NCBI GenBank assembly: GCA_022036555.1
Contig: CM039128.1
Location: 25,676,719-25,740,718, forward strand
DNA from: Microstegium vimineum
Taxonomy: Eukaryota > Streptophyta > Magnoliopsida > Poales > Poaceae
Direction of reading: 5' to 3'
DNA length: 64,000 nucleotides
A program made the translations under genes and the position numbers. A model generated the notes under the pieces. That model did no database searches, had not been told where the DNA came from, and saw nothing but the letters and a program-made list of their open reading frames with translations. Shown here piece after piece: positions 33,979-45,990 of the stretch; position 1 is the stretch's first letter; every line of letters begins with the position of its first letter.

Positions 33979-35530
33979 CAGCAGAGATGAACTGAGGGTG
34001 AGATTGTTCTCGTCATCGTTATCCAGATTGGCATTTACATGGTTTATTTCACTGCCTCCAAGTTCTGTGATCACTTGGGCCGATCTAGAGAAGCAATTTC
34101 ACAAATACTTCTTCGCCGGCGTACATGAAAAGAAGATTACCGATTTGGTCAAATTGAGGCAACGTGATGATGAATCGGTAGAGCTCTTCGTCCAAAGGTT
34201 GCAAAACGTAAAGAATAAGTGCTATAGTTTGGTACTTGATGATCGGCAATTGGCGGATTTAGCTTTCCAAGGGTTGTTACCGCACATCAGGGACAAGTAC
34301 GCATCTCAAGAGTTCGAAAGCTTAAGCCATCTTGTGCAAAAGGTTGCCGATCAAGACATCAAGGTTTTCGAGCCTAAAGGAAATTGGGATAAAGAGGTGT
34401 CTTTGACTAAGGAAACAAAATCGGATGAAGAAGCGAATATCGGTTTAGTTGAATGGGTAAAAAAACAAAAAGCCGATATCTTGTTCGCTCGATCAGAAAA
34501 AAGCTGAGAGATGCACTTTTGATATCACCAAGGCCGATAGAATGTTTGACCTATTGCTTCAAGAAGGGAAGATTAAGCTAGCACCCAACCAGATAATTCC
34601 ATCGGTCAAAGAGCTCAAGAAAATCAGGTATTGCAAGTGGCACAATGCAACTTCGCACAATACCAATGACTGCAAAGTCTTTAGGCAGCAGTTGCAGTCA
34701 GGAATTAAATCTGGGTGGATTAAGTTTGAAAATTACAAAGCCCAGAAGCCGATGAAGATCAATCAGCACCCGTTTCCAAATAACATGGTGGAAACTAGTA
34801 AAACTAAGGTGTTGACATCGGAAGCTGCCAAGAAAAGCGCATCGGTAGACCTTGGACATCAGATAGCTGCGCATGAAGTAACAGAGAGAAAGTTTACTGA
34901 TGGCAAAAGAGTTGCCGATGATAGCAGTAGCGCCGCAAGGTCTTATAACGCTGTGATTACGCATAGACGGCCACGACAAGATTGGCGTTGGCATGAGGAT
35001 CAACATCGGCAGCAGGAAGAAAGGCGCCAAGAGTGGCATCAGCATAAAAATCATTGGAGGTGCCCCTTCTTTGTTCACTATTGGGAAGAAGGCATCAAAC
35101 TACCTACTGCTGATAATTGCCCTGAGTGCAATGGGTATTACCCTGCTAATCGGTTAAAAAAGAAACCTTGTTTTGACGATCGAGCATCAAACTATGACAG
35201 GCCGATCAAAGGAAATGGGTTAGCACATGATCGGCTGGGGGGCAAGCTTAGCATACACAATAAGCTTGGCAAGCGTATTTGTTGAGAAGATCTTGAGGAG
35301 GCGGCCAATGCAAGGGTGCCCGATGAGGAAGTATTCTCTAGAGATCCAAACGTAAGAGGTGGTGCAGATACAAGCAATGAGAAACAGTACCAGCCTGTTT
35401 GGAAAACTAAGCTCCCTCGATGGTGTCCCAAGAGTCTTACAAAGACTCAAAGAAGGAGGATGCAGCGCGAGCGCCAAGAAGACTTGTGTCACGATGGAAA
35501 CCCTTCCAGAGGGGAATCTTAGGGCAAGCA
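33979..35530 (+). pseudogene. Element C gag, C-terminal part
   Basis: Resumes the capsid domain (LRVRLFSSSLSRLAFTWFI, ITWADLEKQFHKYFFAGVHE, FVQRLQNVKNKCYSL), then the Tat-type zinc region (CKWHNATSHNTNDC, about 34625-34670). A basic Arg/His/Gln-rich segment (about 34950-35060) is followed by a second Cys/His region (CPFFVHYWEEG ... CPECNGYY). Frameshift at about 34505 (EKS stop), TGA at 35283 and a frameshift before 35520. It ends where E's gag ends, at WKTKLPRWCPKSLTK and the Arg-rich tail. No protease follows. Confidence 0.87.
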
Positions 35531-35798
35531 ATGAAGGTCAAGGCGCAAAGATGAGAGTCCATCGGCAGATATCGATATGTTGCCGATAGATTAACTAGGG
35601 TCGATGGCCTTGAACATTTTGGCTTGGGAGCAGCACTTGATGAGCCTTGGTGTTTCAACTGTTGCACTTGGGGGGGCATTAACAGGCTGAGTTTGAAGAG
35701 TTTGTGCACTAGGAACAACACAGCCGATGATTCCGGAGATGCAGTAAAAGAAATTTCGATGCATAAAATATCTTATACTCCGAAATTAGGGGGGCATG
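35531..35798 (+). other. Element C 3' non-coding region and polypurine tract
   Basis: Joined directly to the Gag C-terminus at a point matching TTGCCGATAG in E (about 56925), so the internal deletion removed everything from protease to the 3' region. AATTAGGGGGGCATG immediately before the LTR is the PPT. Confidence 0.75.
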
Positions 35799-36827
35799 TG
35801 TTGACACCGTTTTTTGACACGTGTCAATATGATCTGAGGATTGTGCCGATCGGCAAAAGGCTAGTTGCCGCTCCTTATCGGTATCAGAATATTGCCGGTC
35901 AGATTGCCGATAAAGACGAGAATGTTGCCGATGAGAGCCAAAGCCTGTTGCCGATGAGGACGGAAAGCTACCGATGAATGATGATGCCGATGGAAGCAGG
36001 ATGAGGTGGCTAGCGTCAGCAGAAGACTGTCGATGGCAATAGAAGAAGGTTGCAAATTAGAAGAAGTCAGCGGATGTTGCCGATGAAGGATGACATGGCT
36101 AACGTGAGCATACAATTACCGATGACGCTAAAAGGAAATTGCGGATCGGAAGGATGTGTCGATGGAAAGTTTCATCGGGGAAAAGACATAAGGAAACTGG
36201 TGATCTTATACCAGTATTGTTATAGAAGTTTGAGTCCGACTCTTGCACGAGTCATTTATTTCCTTTAAAATAGAAGAGTTTGTTTAGGAAAATATTATTG
36301 TTTGAGTCCGGCTCCTGCGCGAGTCAGTTATTTCCTTTAAAATAGGAGTTTGTTATTTAGGAAAGGTACGAGTCGTATCTATCTACAACTCCCTCTGCCG
36401 GAGTATAAATAGGTACCCAGGGGTGCTGTAAACAATCATATCCAAGCATATCAAATGAATCTACTATTTTTATCTATCTTTCCGGCAATTTACCTTTTAT
36501 CGCATTAGTATTAGTCTATCTACGAGTTCTTCAAGTTTCGACGGGCTGCATCTCATCGACCTCCGTCAACCCTTGCAAGTTCCGCGTTTGAGCAATCTGA
36601 GCCTTGACGTCCGGGCGCATCGCTGTCGTCTCGTTCAGCTCTACTCTTGTTATCCTGATCAGGTTTGAGCCTTGACATCTGGGCGCATCGCCGTTGTCTC
36701 GTTCAGATCTTGTTCTATTTATCGTCCTTGTCGATTAACTGGTCAAATCGACTGGCACACCCTCGTAGATCGATTTCGGGTATAAGCCCGAGGTGTTCGC
36801 AGATTCCGATGATTTTTTGCGTCAACA
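35799..36827 (+). repeat. Element C 3' LTR (1029 bp)
   Basis: Same length as the 5' LTR. TATA box TATAAATA is at 36404-36411. Ends GCGTCAACA, followed by TSD ATATC (36828-36832). Confidence 0.95.
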
Positions 36828-36832
36828 ATATC

Positions 36833-38211
36833 CTTGAGAAGTTGAGAAATGGAACAGTTCTTCAAAACAAAATCGTCTTCCTAAATCATATTTTAGTACT
36901 TGAAGTTTTTGATAAGTTTTTCAAAAGAAATCTCATAAGTCATCTTACTCCTCTTATAGCACACTAAGTCACTCAAGGTGTATGATTCCTTACCAAGGCA
37001 TAAAGAGGTTGCTTTCTTTTGTATCTCCCTATTTCTAAATGGCTTATCTAGAGCTTAGGTAGGGATGATCTATGCAGCAAACTTGTATTACTCATATTGT
37101 AAAGTCAAAACAAGGATCCAAGGAGAAGAATGTCATAATCCTAGATCAAGACGTGCATGTGTGTGAACAAAGGTATTGGTCTAACATGTAGTCCTTAGCT
37201 ATGTATATGATCTCTCTAACTTTAAGATTACTTGAGACATGGCTATCATGATAAGAGTTTTGTTTTTCAATTGAAGAGCTTTGCTCATCATCATTTATGA
37301 TAGCCATATCTTTTTTTTGAAGAATATAGGGAGAGATCATATCATTTATTTCAAGAGAATTTATTGGATGATAATGGATCATGTAAATGGACAGGCATGT
37401 TTTTGCGTGCTTCCAGCATAGAAGTAGCAGAAATATGTGGCGTGTGTGTGATCTTGATCTTTGAACTATGACATAATTCTCAACAAGGGTAACATGATTT
37501 GATCAAACTCAAAGTAAATACAAGAAGGGTATGAATCATGAGCCAAGACAATATCACATTAAACAACAACTTAATCCATATGATCTTCCTATCAAAGTAT
37601 TTTTCCCACTAGTATAAGCAAAAAGCAAGAATTTGTCTTTATGATGTTTTTGCCCTTTAAAAAGCAAGTATCTTCCTATCAAAGTATTTTCCCACTAGTA
37701 TAAGCAAAGAGCAAGAATTTCACTTTTCAAAATTTTAATTTTTGGATGCGATCTTCTTGTTTTATTCAATATTAAAAGGAATTTTAAACTAAATGATACA
37801 TTTCATGAAGAAATTATTTTTATTTCATTTTTATTTTTGAAGGGAAAATGAGAAAATAATAGAGATAAGGGGAGAGACGTGGCAAACCAGTCAGATTCGA
37901 CGTTTGAAATTCAAAGGATGGTGACTGGTGAGTCTAGGCCCTAGAAGCACGGTCGGTCGACCGCTCTTCGGAGTCGTTTGGCCACTTCGACCTCTGCATT
38001 TGAATCCCTTACCTCTGAATGTTGATGTACTCTGAACTTTCTGAATTTTGGCCTCCAATGTGGATCGGCCGATCCACAAAAGTGGTCGTTTCTGTCCAAT
38101 TTTTTTCTGGTACGTGTCATGGATCTGTTCAGCATGATTCAGTGATCTTTTTGTTGTTTTGACAAGTTGGAGTGTCGACCGACCTCCCCCATACTTGTTT
38201 CGGAGCATGCT
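36833..38211 (-). other. Element B non-coding 3' region (right part)
   Basis: AT-rich, no gene. On the minus strand it resembles the 3' region at 23485-24476. Near its right end the minus strand reads AACAAGTATGGGGGAGG, the motif that follows the Athila-type ORF stop, so the ORF of B lay just to the right and has been displaced by G. GGTCGGTCGACCG (about 37962) and GATCGGCCGATCC (about 38063) variants of the family palindrome occur here too. Confidence 0.7.
37583..37725. repeat. Short direct duplication (88-bp period)
   Basis: TCTTCCTATCAAAGTATTTT plus CCCACTAGTATAAGCAAA-type sequence occurs at 37583 and again at 37671, about 55 bp conserved per copy. Confidence 0.9.
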
Positions 38212-40141
38212 TGCGAAGACATGGTGGATAAGTACCCATGTATGTTCAACTTTGATGATGAGTGATTGCCCAACACTTGAGTGTTTCAGTTTGAGCGGTT
38301 TATTCTAACCCTTTGCGAAAGAAAATGTGTGCCTGTCTATCGGCTTGTGGTGTGCAGGTGCTATGCCTAGTGACAGTGGTCAATGGCGCGGAGAAGGTCG
38401 AGTAGAGGCTTGCCATGCCTATGGACTGAGAGTGGTGAAGGGCGGAAGCGGGGCTCGGACTGAGGAACCATGGGCGCCAGCGGACTAGCTGTGGTGGCTA
38501 GTACTTGGCACCGGCGAGTGCGAGAAGACATGGAGGTAGACCGAGTCGACCGAGTCAAGACGGTGGACGAGCGGGTCGAGCGGAGGCTCATGGGACTCGG
38601 AGTCCGACCAGGCGAAGACAAGGTGGCTCGAGTCGAACGGTTTGGTGGTTTGGGCCTCAAAACCATCCGAGGACGGTTTCCGAGTTTGGGCCTCAAAACT
38701 CGGGGTTTGGAAGTTGAGCCCAAAGCTACCGGTGGCGGGTTTCCTGCATTTGGGCCTCAAAACCTAGGCGAAGCTTCTGAGTAAGCGGGGATGGCATGTG
38801 GCGGAATCCTGAAGGTTGCGTCGAGGCGACGGCAACTCCCGGCAGGAAGCGGGGATGTCCATTCAAAATGCGGGAGATATTTTCCAGAGCTTGGACTGCA
38901 ATGCTTAGGCTAGGTAGTTCACTCAATGTATCTAGGGGGGTCTTTGGGAAATAGCCATAGCCCGATAAGTAGGGGGTGAAGGGGTATCCCTCATCCCATC
39001 TCTGGAACCCTAATCATTTGCCCCAACTCTCCCTCTCTCTACCCTCTCTCTTGTTCATGAGATCCCTAGGTTTATTTCACCAATCTCTGTAAGAACTTGA
39101 GTTTGTTGCGAGGAATCGGAGGCCGTAACCTCTGTAAGCCATGGTGGCTTCGATTTCTTGATCGTGTCCTCGTTTTGCTTTTGCTCCCTCTTTTTCCCGA
39201 GATGATTTCTCTTTATAGGGAGTAGCTCTTGCAAATCCGTTTGAACGAAGTTGTTCATATTTGTGAGGAGCATCTTTGCATCGAAGGAATTCTCCTCAAA
39301 CCTCTCGAGTACACAGACCGGGCGTTTTCTTTACGGTGTTCTTCGTTCTTGCCCCTTTTCCCCCAAATCCTCGTTTACTTTCAATCCTCCCCAAATTGAG
39401 TGATGATTTCTTCGGGATAGCTCCTCCATAGCATTAGAAAGATGCCTACCAAGTTGGGTTGCTAGCGGAGATCATTTGATTAGGATTTGGGAAGATTTGG
39501 CGGAGAGAACATCGCTTTTCGAGTTTTCTGCATTTTTGTCGGGGGCGTCGGACGCTCCGATGGTTTGCGTCGGACGCTGGTACATGCTGACATCAGTGTC
39601 CGTCGCTCGTCTTGTCTGCGTCCTTCGGTTTTGGCGTCCGACGCTCTTCAGAGTCCATCGCCCAGCGTCCGTCGCGTCTTGTGCTCTGTGCGTTTCTGTC
39701 AGGCTCTCGGGTAGGCCGACGGACGCTTGTCCAAGCGTCCGTCGCCAAGCGTCCGTCGCTTCAGCAGTTTTCAGCTTCTGTTAGGCTCTCTGGAAGGCCG
39801 ACGGACGCTCTCCTAAGCGTCCGTCGCCAGCGTTCCATGCCCTGCCCTGGAGCGTCCGTCGCGTTGTCTTCCAGCGTTTGTTTCCCTGCTGTTCAGAGTC
39901 CGTCGCCTGGTTTTCTGGCTGTTTTGCTTGGGTTCTTACCTCTTTCTCATGGGGGCTAAGAACTCAATCTTTGAGGTTTCCGGTGAGATTTCCTCCACTG
40001 CCGGTGATCTTTCATTTGCTCGTTTTCGCCTGAGCACCCAGCAACTGGCTTTGGTTTTTGGGAAGAGTGGCCCGAATATTTCGAGAGAAATTTGAGGCTC
40101 CCATTCACACCCCCCCTCTGGTCACCATTCTCGGTCCTTCA
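38212..40141 (+). repeat. Element G 5' LTR (1930 bp)
   Basis: TGCGAAGACATGG to CGGTCCTTCA. The first 230 bp are repeated at 47638. A GC-rich block lies at 38390-38880. From 39540 to 39910 there is a dense cluster of GCGTCCGTCG and its complement, at least seven exact or near-exact copies. An inverted partial copy lies at 21448-22314. Confidence 0.9.
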
Positions 40142-40143
40142 AT

Positions 40144-40155
40144 TGGTATCAGAGC
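40144..40155 (+). other. Primer-binding site of element G
   Basis: Exact TGGTATCAGAGC, the initiator-Met tRNA PBS, two bases after the 5' LTR. Confidence 0.95.
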
Positions 40156-40186
40156 CGGTTAAGGATCAATCCACCTTACACGGTTC

Positions 40187-42618
40187 TTGATCCGCGAAGG
40201 CGACATAGAGCGAGGTGTTGGTAAACCTCCTTACTTTGATGGAACCAACTTTGCCTATAGGAAGGTGCGCATGTCCGCTTACCTCCAAGGGCTTGACACA
40301 AAGTTTTGGGAGATTTGTGAGAATGAGAACTACGTGGTTCTTGAGGCTCGAATCACCGATGCCCATGTCACGCAGCATGCGTCAAATGCAAGAGTCCGTA
40401 GCATTCTCTTCTCTTGTTTGTCTCTTCCAGAGTTTGAGCGGGTTTCGAGTCTCACTACGACATGGGAGATCTGGCAAACACTCTTGAGATATCATGAGGG
40501 AAATCCTCAGATCAAGTCCAGAATCTTCAACACGTACCGTAGAGAGTACGAGAACTTTGCTCAGTTGGCCGGCGAATCTGTTGACGGGATGTTCACTCAC
40601 TTCCAATCTATCGTCAACAAGATGCATGCTAATCGAGCCAACTTGCCTTATGATGATCATGAGATGGCTATCAAGCTTTTGCATGCTCTTGATCGGAAGG
40701 TGTCGGAAATGAAGGTGGCTGCCATTCAGGAGTCACCGGGCTATGATGCCCTAACCGTGGATGAGCTGTTCAGCAAGCTCAAGTCCTCGGAGATTGACTA
40801 CCAGACCCGGGCCAAGCTTGAAAACCCGTCGAAACCATTTATGGCGTTGGTTTCTGGCTCCGGCGATATGTCTTCTTCCTCCTCTGATCCTTCACACTCT
40901 TTGTTCGCTTTGTCTTTGATTTTTATGATAGAGGAGCAAGTGGAGGCCCTTGGAGATGACGAACTGGACCTAGTCATCACTAGGTTCTCACGGTTTCACA
41001 ACAACCGTTTGAACCGACGACGTGGTGGCTCGGCCAAGGGGTGCTACCATTGCGGTGATGAGGATCACTTCATCGCAAATTGCCCTAAGAAAGCTGCGGG
41101 CGACTTCACCAAGCGTAAGGACAAGCGCGAGCACCACTTCGAGGACAAGCACAAGCCCAAGAGTGGCTACCACTGAAGGTCCTCCAAGAAGGTGATCGAC
41201 AAGGTGAAGGCTAAGCATCGAGCCTTCCTCGCCTCCCTCAGCGACATCGATGCCTCCTCCGACGAAGGTGCTTCCTCAAGCGATGATGAGTCAAAGGGAA
41301 AGGTTGAGGACAAGTTCAACGGCCTATGCTTCTACGCCGACGCCAAGCACGGTGGCTTTTGCACCATGGAAATTGAAGAAGGCAAGGTCGGCAAGCGCAA
41401 GGATGGCCCCGACTACGACTACGACTCTGACACACCCGAGGTATCACCCACCGTCGAGTCCCTCTCTCTCAAGCTTGAGTCTCTGAATGACACCCTGATG
41501 AGTCAGGATGCGTTGCTCAAGTGTGCTGCTTGTGAGAGGAACAATTTTAAGCCAAAGTACCTTAGCACGCTTCATGAGCTAGAGTTTGCTAAGGCACAAG
41601 TGGTGGTTACCAAGGAGGTAGAGTGTGATGCTTGCGCCATTCACATGTCTAGTCTTGTCACTCTCCAGGACAATTATGGCACTCTACTTGAGTAGGTTAG
41701 TGAGTTGAAGGCTAGGCCTAGCTTACTTGGTGCGTGCAAGTCTTGCTTAGGCTTGCGTTCTGAGCTGGCACAGAAAGATGCTAGGATCGTTGTGTTAGAG
41801 AAGGTCAGTTCAGATAGCACGAGAGAGTCGGATCGCTTTGAGGCTTTGGAGCTTGAGATCGCGTCGTGCAGACACGACAAGATGCGTACCGAGGAAGAAA
41901 ACACAAACCTTCGGTCCATCTTGAGTTGGGTGTCTTGCCGAGAGCCGAAGTTGGGGATGATGCTTAGCCAATGCAAAAGGGCTAGCAGCACGGGAGTAGG
42001 CTTTGCTATAGGTGGGAAGGACGATACCATGTTTGGTAAGATCAGTGAGTACAGTGGTTGAGCGAGAATGAGAAATCCACCACAACTCCCAAGCTTACCA
42101 AGATCACTCCACCTAAGACTACTAACCCTTCTGAGTTTCCTGTCAGAGATGGTGTGTTTGAAGAGCCACCCAAAACCACTCCACAAAAGCAAGTGTGGAT
42201 TGTCAAACCGAACCATCTTCACAACCCACTTGATACAATGCCAGATATCTCTAGTGATCCCCTTCCTAAGAAAGCTAGAGCCACCCAACCCAACAAGAGA
42301 GTGCCTACCAAGACTGCGGTGAGGTACCATTGTGAGTATTGTGATCGGGATGGGCATTTGGCTGAGTTTTGCTATAGGAGGAAGAGAGATGATCGGAGGC
42401 AGTTTGAGTTGAACAATCGGGACATGTACCACCCACCAGTTGGGGTGCGTGAACTAGAAGTTCGGAGGCGCACTACTAGGCCTAGATGTACAATGCCTCA
42501 AGGTGCTAGGCCTCAGGAGGTGAGACCATGCGGTAGTCATGCCCGGCGAGGTACCGGTCGTGAGCCATACGGCTATGGACCTCGTGGCGGTGGCTTCACT
42601 CCACCCTTCTCTAGCTGA
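40187..42618 (+). pseudogene. Element G gag
   Basis: No ATG is visible at the N-terminus, so the frame is open from about 40187. Copia Gag motifs: PYFDGTNFAYRKVRMSAYL, TTWEIWQTLLRYHEG, YRREYENFAQL, VDELFSKLKSSEIDYQTRA. First CCHC knuckle CYHCGDEDHFIANC (about 41040-41085). After TGA at 41174 comes an acidic Ser/Asp segment (DIDASSDEGASSSDDES), a coiled-coil/Cys region (CAACERNNFKPKYL), TAG at about 41693, and a frameshift near 42060. A second knuckle CEYCDRDGHLAEFC (about 42330-42375) follows. The extended Gag with a second zinc finger is typical of SIRE/Maximus elements. Confidence 0.87.
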
Positions 42619-44425
42619 CCACGTTTTCCCTATCATGGTGATCGATATCCCTCTGTGGGGCAGGAGATGTTTGTTTTTTCTCCTAACCCATTCTTTGGGC
42701 AAGTGGGACAACACTGGTATCCTTCATAGTTTACGAACCCCAGTGTTGGTCCGTTTGCTCACCCTATGTCTTTTTATTGATGTAGGAAGGAGGACTGGAG
42801 GAGACTTGGCTTGTGGATTCTGGATGCTCACGCCATATGACCTGAAGTGCCAAGTGGTTCTCTAGCCTCGACCCCGTGCACCACACTGAGTATATCACAT
42901 TCGGGGACAAGAGTAAAGGTAAGGTTGTCTCCCGATGGTCGATCCGAGTGAACTCTTCTTTTGTCCTCAAGGATGTTGCTTTGGTTGCGAATTTGCATTT
43001 TAACCTTCTATCGGTTTCGCAACTCCTTAAAGACGGTTTTGAGGTGAGCTTTAAGCCAAACCTCTCTCGGATTTTGGACTCTCGTGGTGAGCTTGTTTGC
43101 CGAATTTTACCCTTCGGGAAGGTTTTTCGTGCGGATTTTTCTACCTCTTCCGGACCTTCTCGTTGTCTTCTTGCCGGCTCTTCTTCCGAGCTTTGGAAGT
43201 GGCATAGGAGATTGGGACATTTGAGTTTTTACTTGCTTGCAAGGCTTAGCTCAATGGACCTTATCCAAGGATTGCCAAAGCTGGAGTTTGAGAAGGATTT
43301 GGTTTGCCATCCTTGCAGGCATGGCAAGATGGTTGTCACTTCCCATCCTCCTGTGACTGAGGTCATGACAACTTGACCCGGCGAGCTCTTACACATGGAC
43401 ACAGTTGGTCCAGCTCGGGTCAGGTCGGAAGGAGGGAAGTGGTATATGGTTGTAGTCGTTGATGACTACTCGAGATACTCTTGGGTGTTCTTTTTGGAGC
43501 ATAAGGATGAGGCTTTTCCACTTGTTCAAGATTTGATTTTGAGATTGAAAAATGAGCTACCTAAGAATGCCATGAGTGCTATCCGCAGTGACAATGGCAC
43601 AGAATTCAAGAATGCTCACTTTGCAACTCTTTCCTCTTCTTTCGGTCTCGATCACCAGTTTTCCTCACCTCACACTCCCTAGCAGAATGGTGTTGTTGAG
43701 CGCAAGAGTTGGACCCTTGTTGAGATGGCCAGGACAATGCTCGATGAGCAATAGGACTCCTAGGCGGTATTAGAGCGAAGCACTCAGTTTTGCTTGCTAT
43801 GTTTCCAATCGCATTTTTCTCCGAGCTTTCAAGAAAAAAACTTCTTATGAGTTGCGATTTGGGAGACCACCCAAGGTAAGTCACCTACGGGTGTTTGGGT
43901 GCAAGTGTTTCATCCTCAAGAAGGGCGGTAAGTTGGAAAAATTTGAGTCTCGGTCTTCTGACGGTATCTTTCTTGGTTATTCTACTCACTCTCGTGCTTA
44001 TCGTCCACTTAACCTTGAGACTAACCGAGTGATGGAGACTTGCGAGATTATGTTCGATGAGAATATGCCATGTGTTTCCACCGCTTTTGAGCTTGCAGGT
44101 GATGATGAGGTGAACACCAACATCTTTGTGGAGGAGAAGCAGGACGATGCCGATTGGGATGATCCCGAGCCGACTCCACCGACTGCCCCCGTCGACCCTG
44201 TGACGTCTACTTCAGCTCACGGTCCCGATCCATCTACTTCCTCTACATGGGGGCCATTCGAGCAGCTTCCTCAGTCGGTGCCCGTTGCACCTGAGGGAGC
44301 TCTAGCTGCTGTCGAGGGGGAGGCCACTTCATCCAGGCAGGCTCCCCGTCACATCCAGCGGCAGCACCGGCCGGAGTGCATCATCGGCGACATCGCTCAT
44401 CGACCGTCGAGTCACGCGGTCTAGG
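42619..44425 (+). pseudogene. Element G protease, pre-integrase and integrase
   Basis: Protease active site LVDSGCSRHMT (about 42806-42842, Asp-Ser-Gly intact). The pre-integrase zinc motif follows (WKWHRRLGHLSF ... CHPCRHGKM, about 43195-43330). The integrase core shows all three acids: HMDTVGP (about 43395), IRSDNGTEF (about 43580) and NGVVERKSWTLVEMA (about 43687). Downstream is the Copia GKGK-like region (FLGYSTHSRAY) and an acidic Pro-rich linker. Breaks are TGA near 43374 before PGELLHMD, TAG near 43681 (TP stop QNG), a frameshift and a TAG at about 43750-43770. Confidence 0.88.
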
Positions 44426-45990
44426 TCCTATCTCTCTCACTTTGCTCATTCGGCTTTTGTCACTACTTTTGAGCCCCGGGATGTTGGACACGCTTTGATG
44501 GATCCGGATTGGGTTAATGTCATGCATGAGGAGCTAGAAAACTTTGAGCGAAACCGCGTTTGGGTCTTAGTTCCTCCACCACCTAGCGGCCACCCCATAG
44601 GTACCAAATGGGGTTTCAAAAATAAACAAAGTGAAGATGGGGTGGTAGTGCGTAACAAAGCTAGGTTGGTAGCTCAAGGCTTTTGTCAAAAGGAGGGAAT
44701 AGACTATGAGGAAACATTTGCTCCCGTAGCTCATTTCAAATCCTTCTAGCTTTTGCGGCTTCTAAGGGTTTTAAACTTTTTTCAAATGGACGTTAAAAGT
44801 GCTTTCTTAAACGGCTACATAGAGGAGGAAGTTTATGTTAAACAACCTCCCGGTTTCGAAAATCCCAAGTTTCCAAACCATGTTTTTAAACTTCACAAAG
44901 CTTTGTATGGTTTGAAACAAGCACCTAGAGCATGGTATGATAGGCTAAAAACCTTTTTGCTCGCTAAGGGTTTTAAAATGGGATCGGTCGATAAAACGTT
45001 GTTTCTCCTCAAGCAAGGCAAAGACACTCTCCTTGTCCAAATATACGTGGATGATATCATCTTTGGTGGTTCTTCTCATGCTCTTGTTGCCAAGTTTGCA
45101 GATCTTATGATCAGGGAATTTGAGATGAGCATGATGGGAGAGTTGACTTTCTTTCTCGGGTTGCAAATCAAGCAACCCCGGGAAGGGACGTTTGTGCACC
45201 AAGGCAAGTACACAAAGGATATCTTGAAGAAGTTTGACATGGGCGAGGCAAAGCCCCTCTCGACGCCTATGTCAACTACTACTACCTTAGATGCGGACGA
45301 GGAAGGAGAGGCGGTGGACTAGACCGAGTACCAAAGCATGATCAGGTCGCTTATTTACCTGACGGCGACCCGGTCGGACATTCAGTTCGTCGTCTGCCTA
45401 TGTGCTCGCTTTCAGGCGTCCCCACGGACTTCGCACAAGCAGGCGGTAAAACACATCATGAGGTACCTGCGATTCACTCCCGAATTTGGTCTTTGGTTTT
45501 CCACCTCTTCCTCTCTTGTGCTTTGCAGTTATTGTAACGCCGACTTTGCCGGTTGCCGACTTGATTGGAAGTCCACTTCTCGGACTTGCCAGTTTCTCAG
45601 GTCTTCTTTGGTTTCTTGGTCTTCTCGCAAGCAGTCTAGTGTGGCACAGTCGACGTGCGAAGCTGAGTACGTTGCCGTGGCTAGTTGTTGTTCGCAGTTG
45701 ATTTGGATGATTGCCACTGTGAAAGATTTCGGTCTTGAGCTTACTAAGGTGCCTCTGCTTTGCGATAGAGCACGAGTGCAATTAGTGTGGCCAAAAATCA
45801 TGTGCTTCATTCTAGGACCAAGCACATTGAGGTCCGCTTTCACTTCTTGCGAGATCATTATGAGAAGGGCGACATTGACCTCCGGCATGTCGAGACCCAA
45901 AACCAGCTTGCGGATATTCTCACAAAACCGTTGGATCAAGCTACGTTTTCGCGCCTTCGGGGCGAGTTGGGTGTTTGCTTCCCTTTTTAG
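44426..45990 (+). pseudogene. Element G reverse transcriptase and RNase H
   Basis: RT begins DPDWVNVMHEELENFERN (about 44500) with GTKWGFKNK, KARLVAQGFCQKEGIDYEETFAPV, a frameshift at about 44735, then FQMDVKSAFLNGYIEEEVYVKQPPGF, LYGLKQAPRAWY and the catalytic YVDDIIFGG (about 45045). RNase H follows (EYQSMIRSLIYLTATRSDI, CNADFAGC, SVAQSTCEAEYVA) with a TAG at about 45320 and a frameshift near 45780, ending TKHIEVRFHFLRDHYEKGDI ... LADILTKPLDQATF. All RT catalytic Asp residues are visible. Confidence 0.92.

Larger units (their letters stand above)
26058..36827 (+). mobile_element. Element C: gag-only, non-autonomous Tat-type gypsy element
   Basis: LTRs 26058-27086 and 35799-36827 are each 1029 bp, with TSD ATATC. 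Without the nested element D the internal region is only about 3.5 kb. It encodes a Gag clearly homologous to that of element E (53872 onward) and then jumps from the Gag C-terminus to the 3' non-coding region and PPT. Protease, RT, RNase H, integrase and the antisense plant-mobile-domain gene are all missing. LTRs, the leader and PPT (AATTAGGGGGGCATG) are kept, so RT and integrase would have to come from an E-like element. LTRs differ at about 27 sites by hand count, so insertion is much older than D's. Confidence 0.9.
24477..38211 (-). mobile_element. Element B: 3' portion of a minus-strand gypsy element, interrupted by element C
   Basis: The 3' LTR is 24477-25907, the PPT lies just right of it, and non-coding 3' sequence runs 25921-26057 and resumes at 36833-38211 after C. 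Joining across C restores continuity at the duplicated ATATC. At 38212 it is again interrupted by Copia element G, and the rest, including any pol and the 5' LTR, lies outside the window. The insertion site at 24476 is another member of the same family in the opposite orientation (possible TSD copy AAGAG at 24472-24476). Confidence 0.8.
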
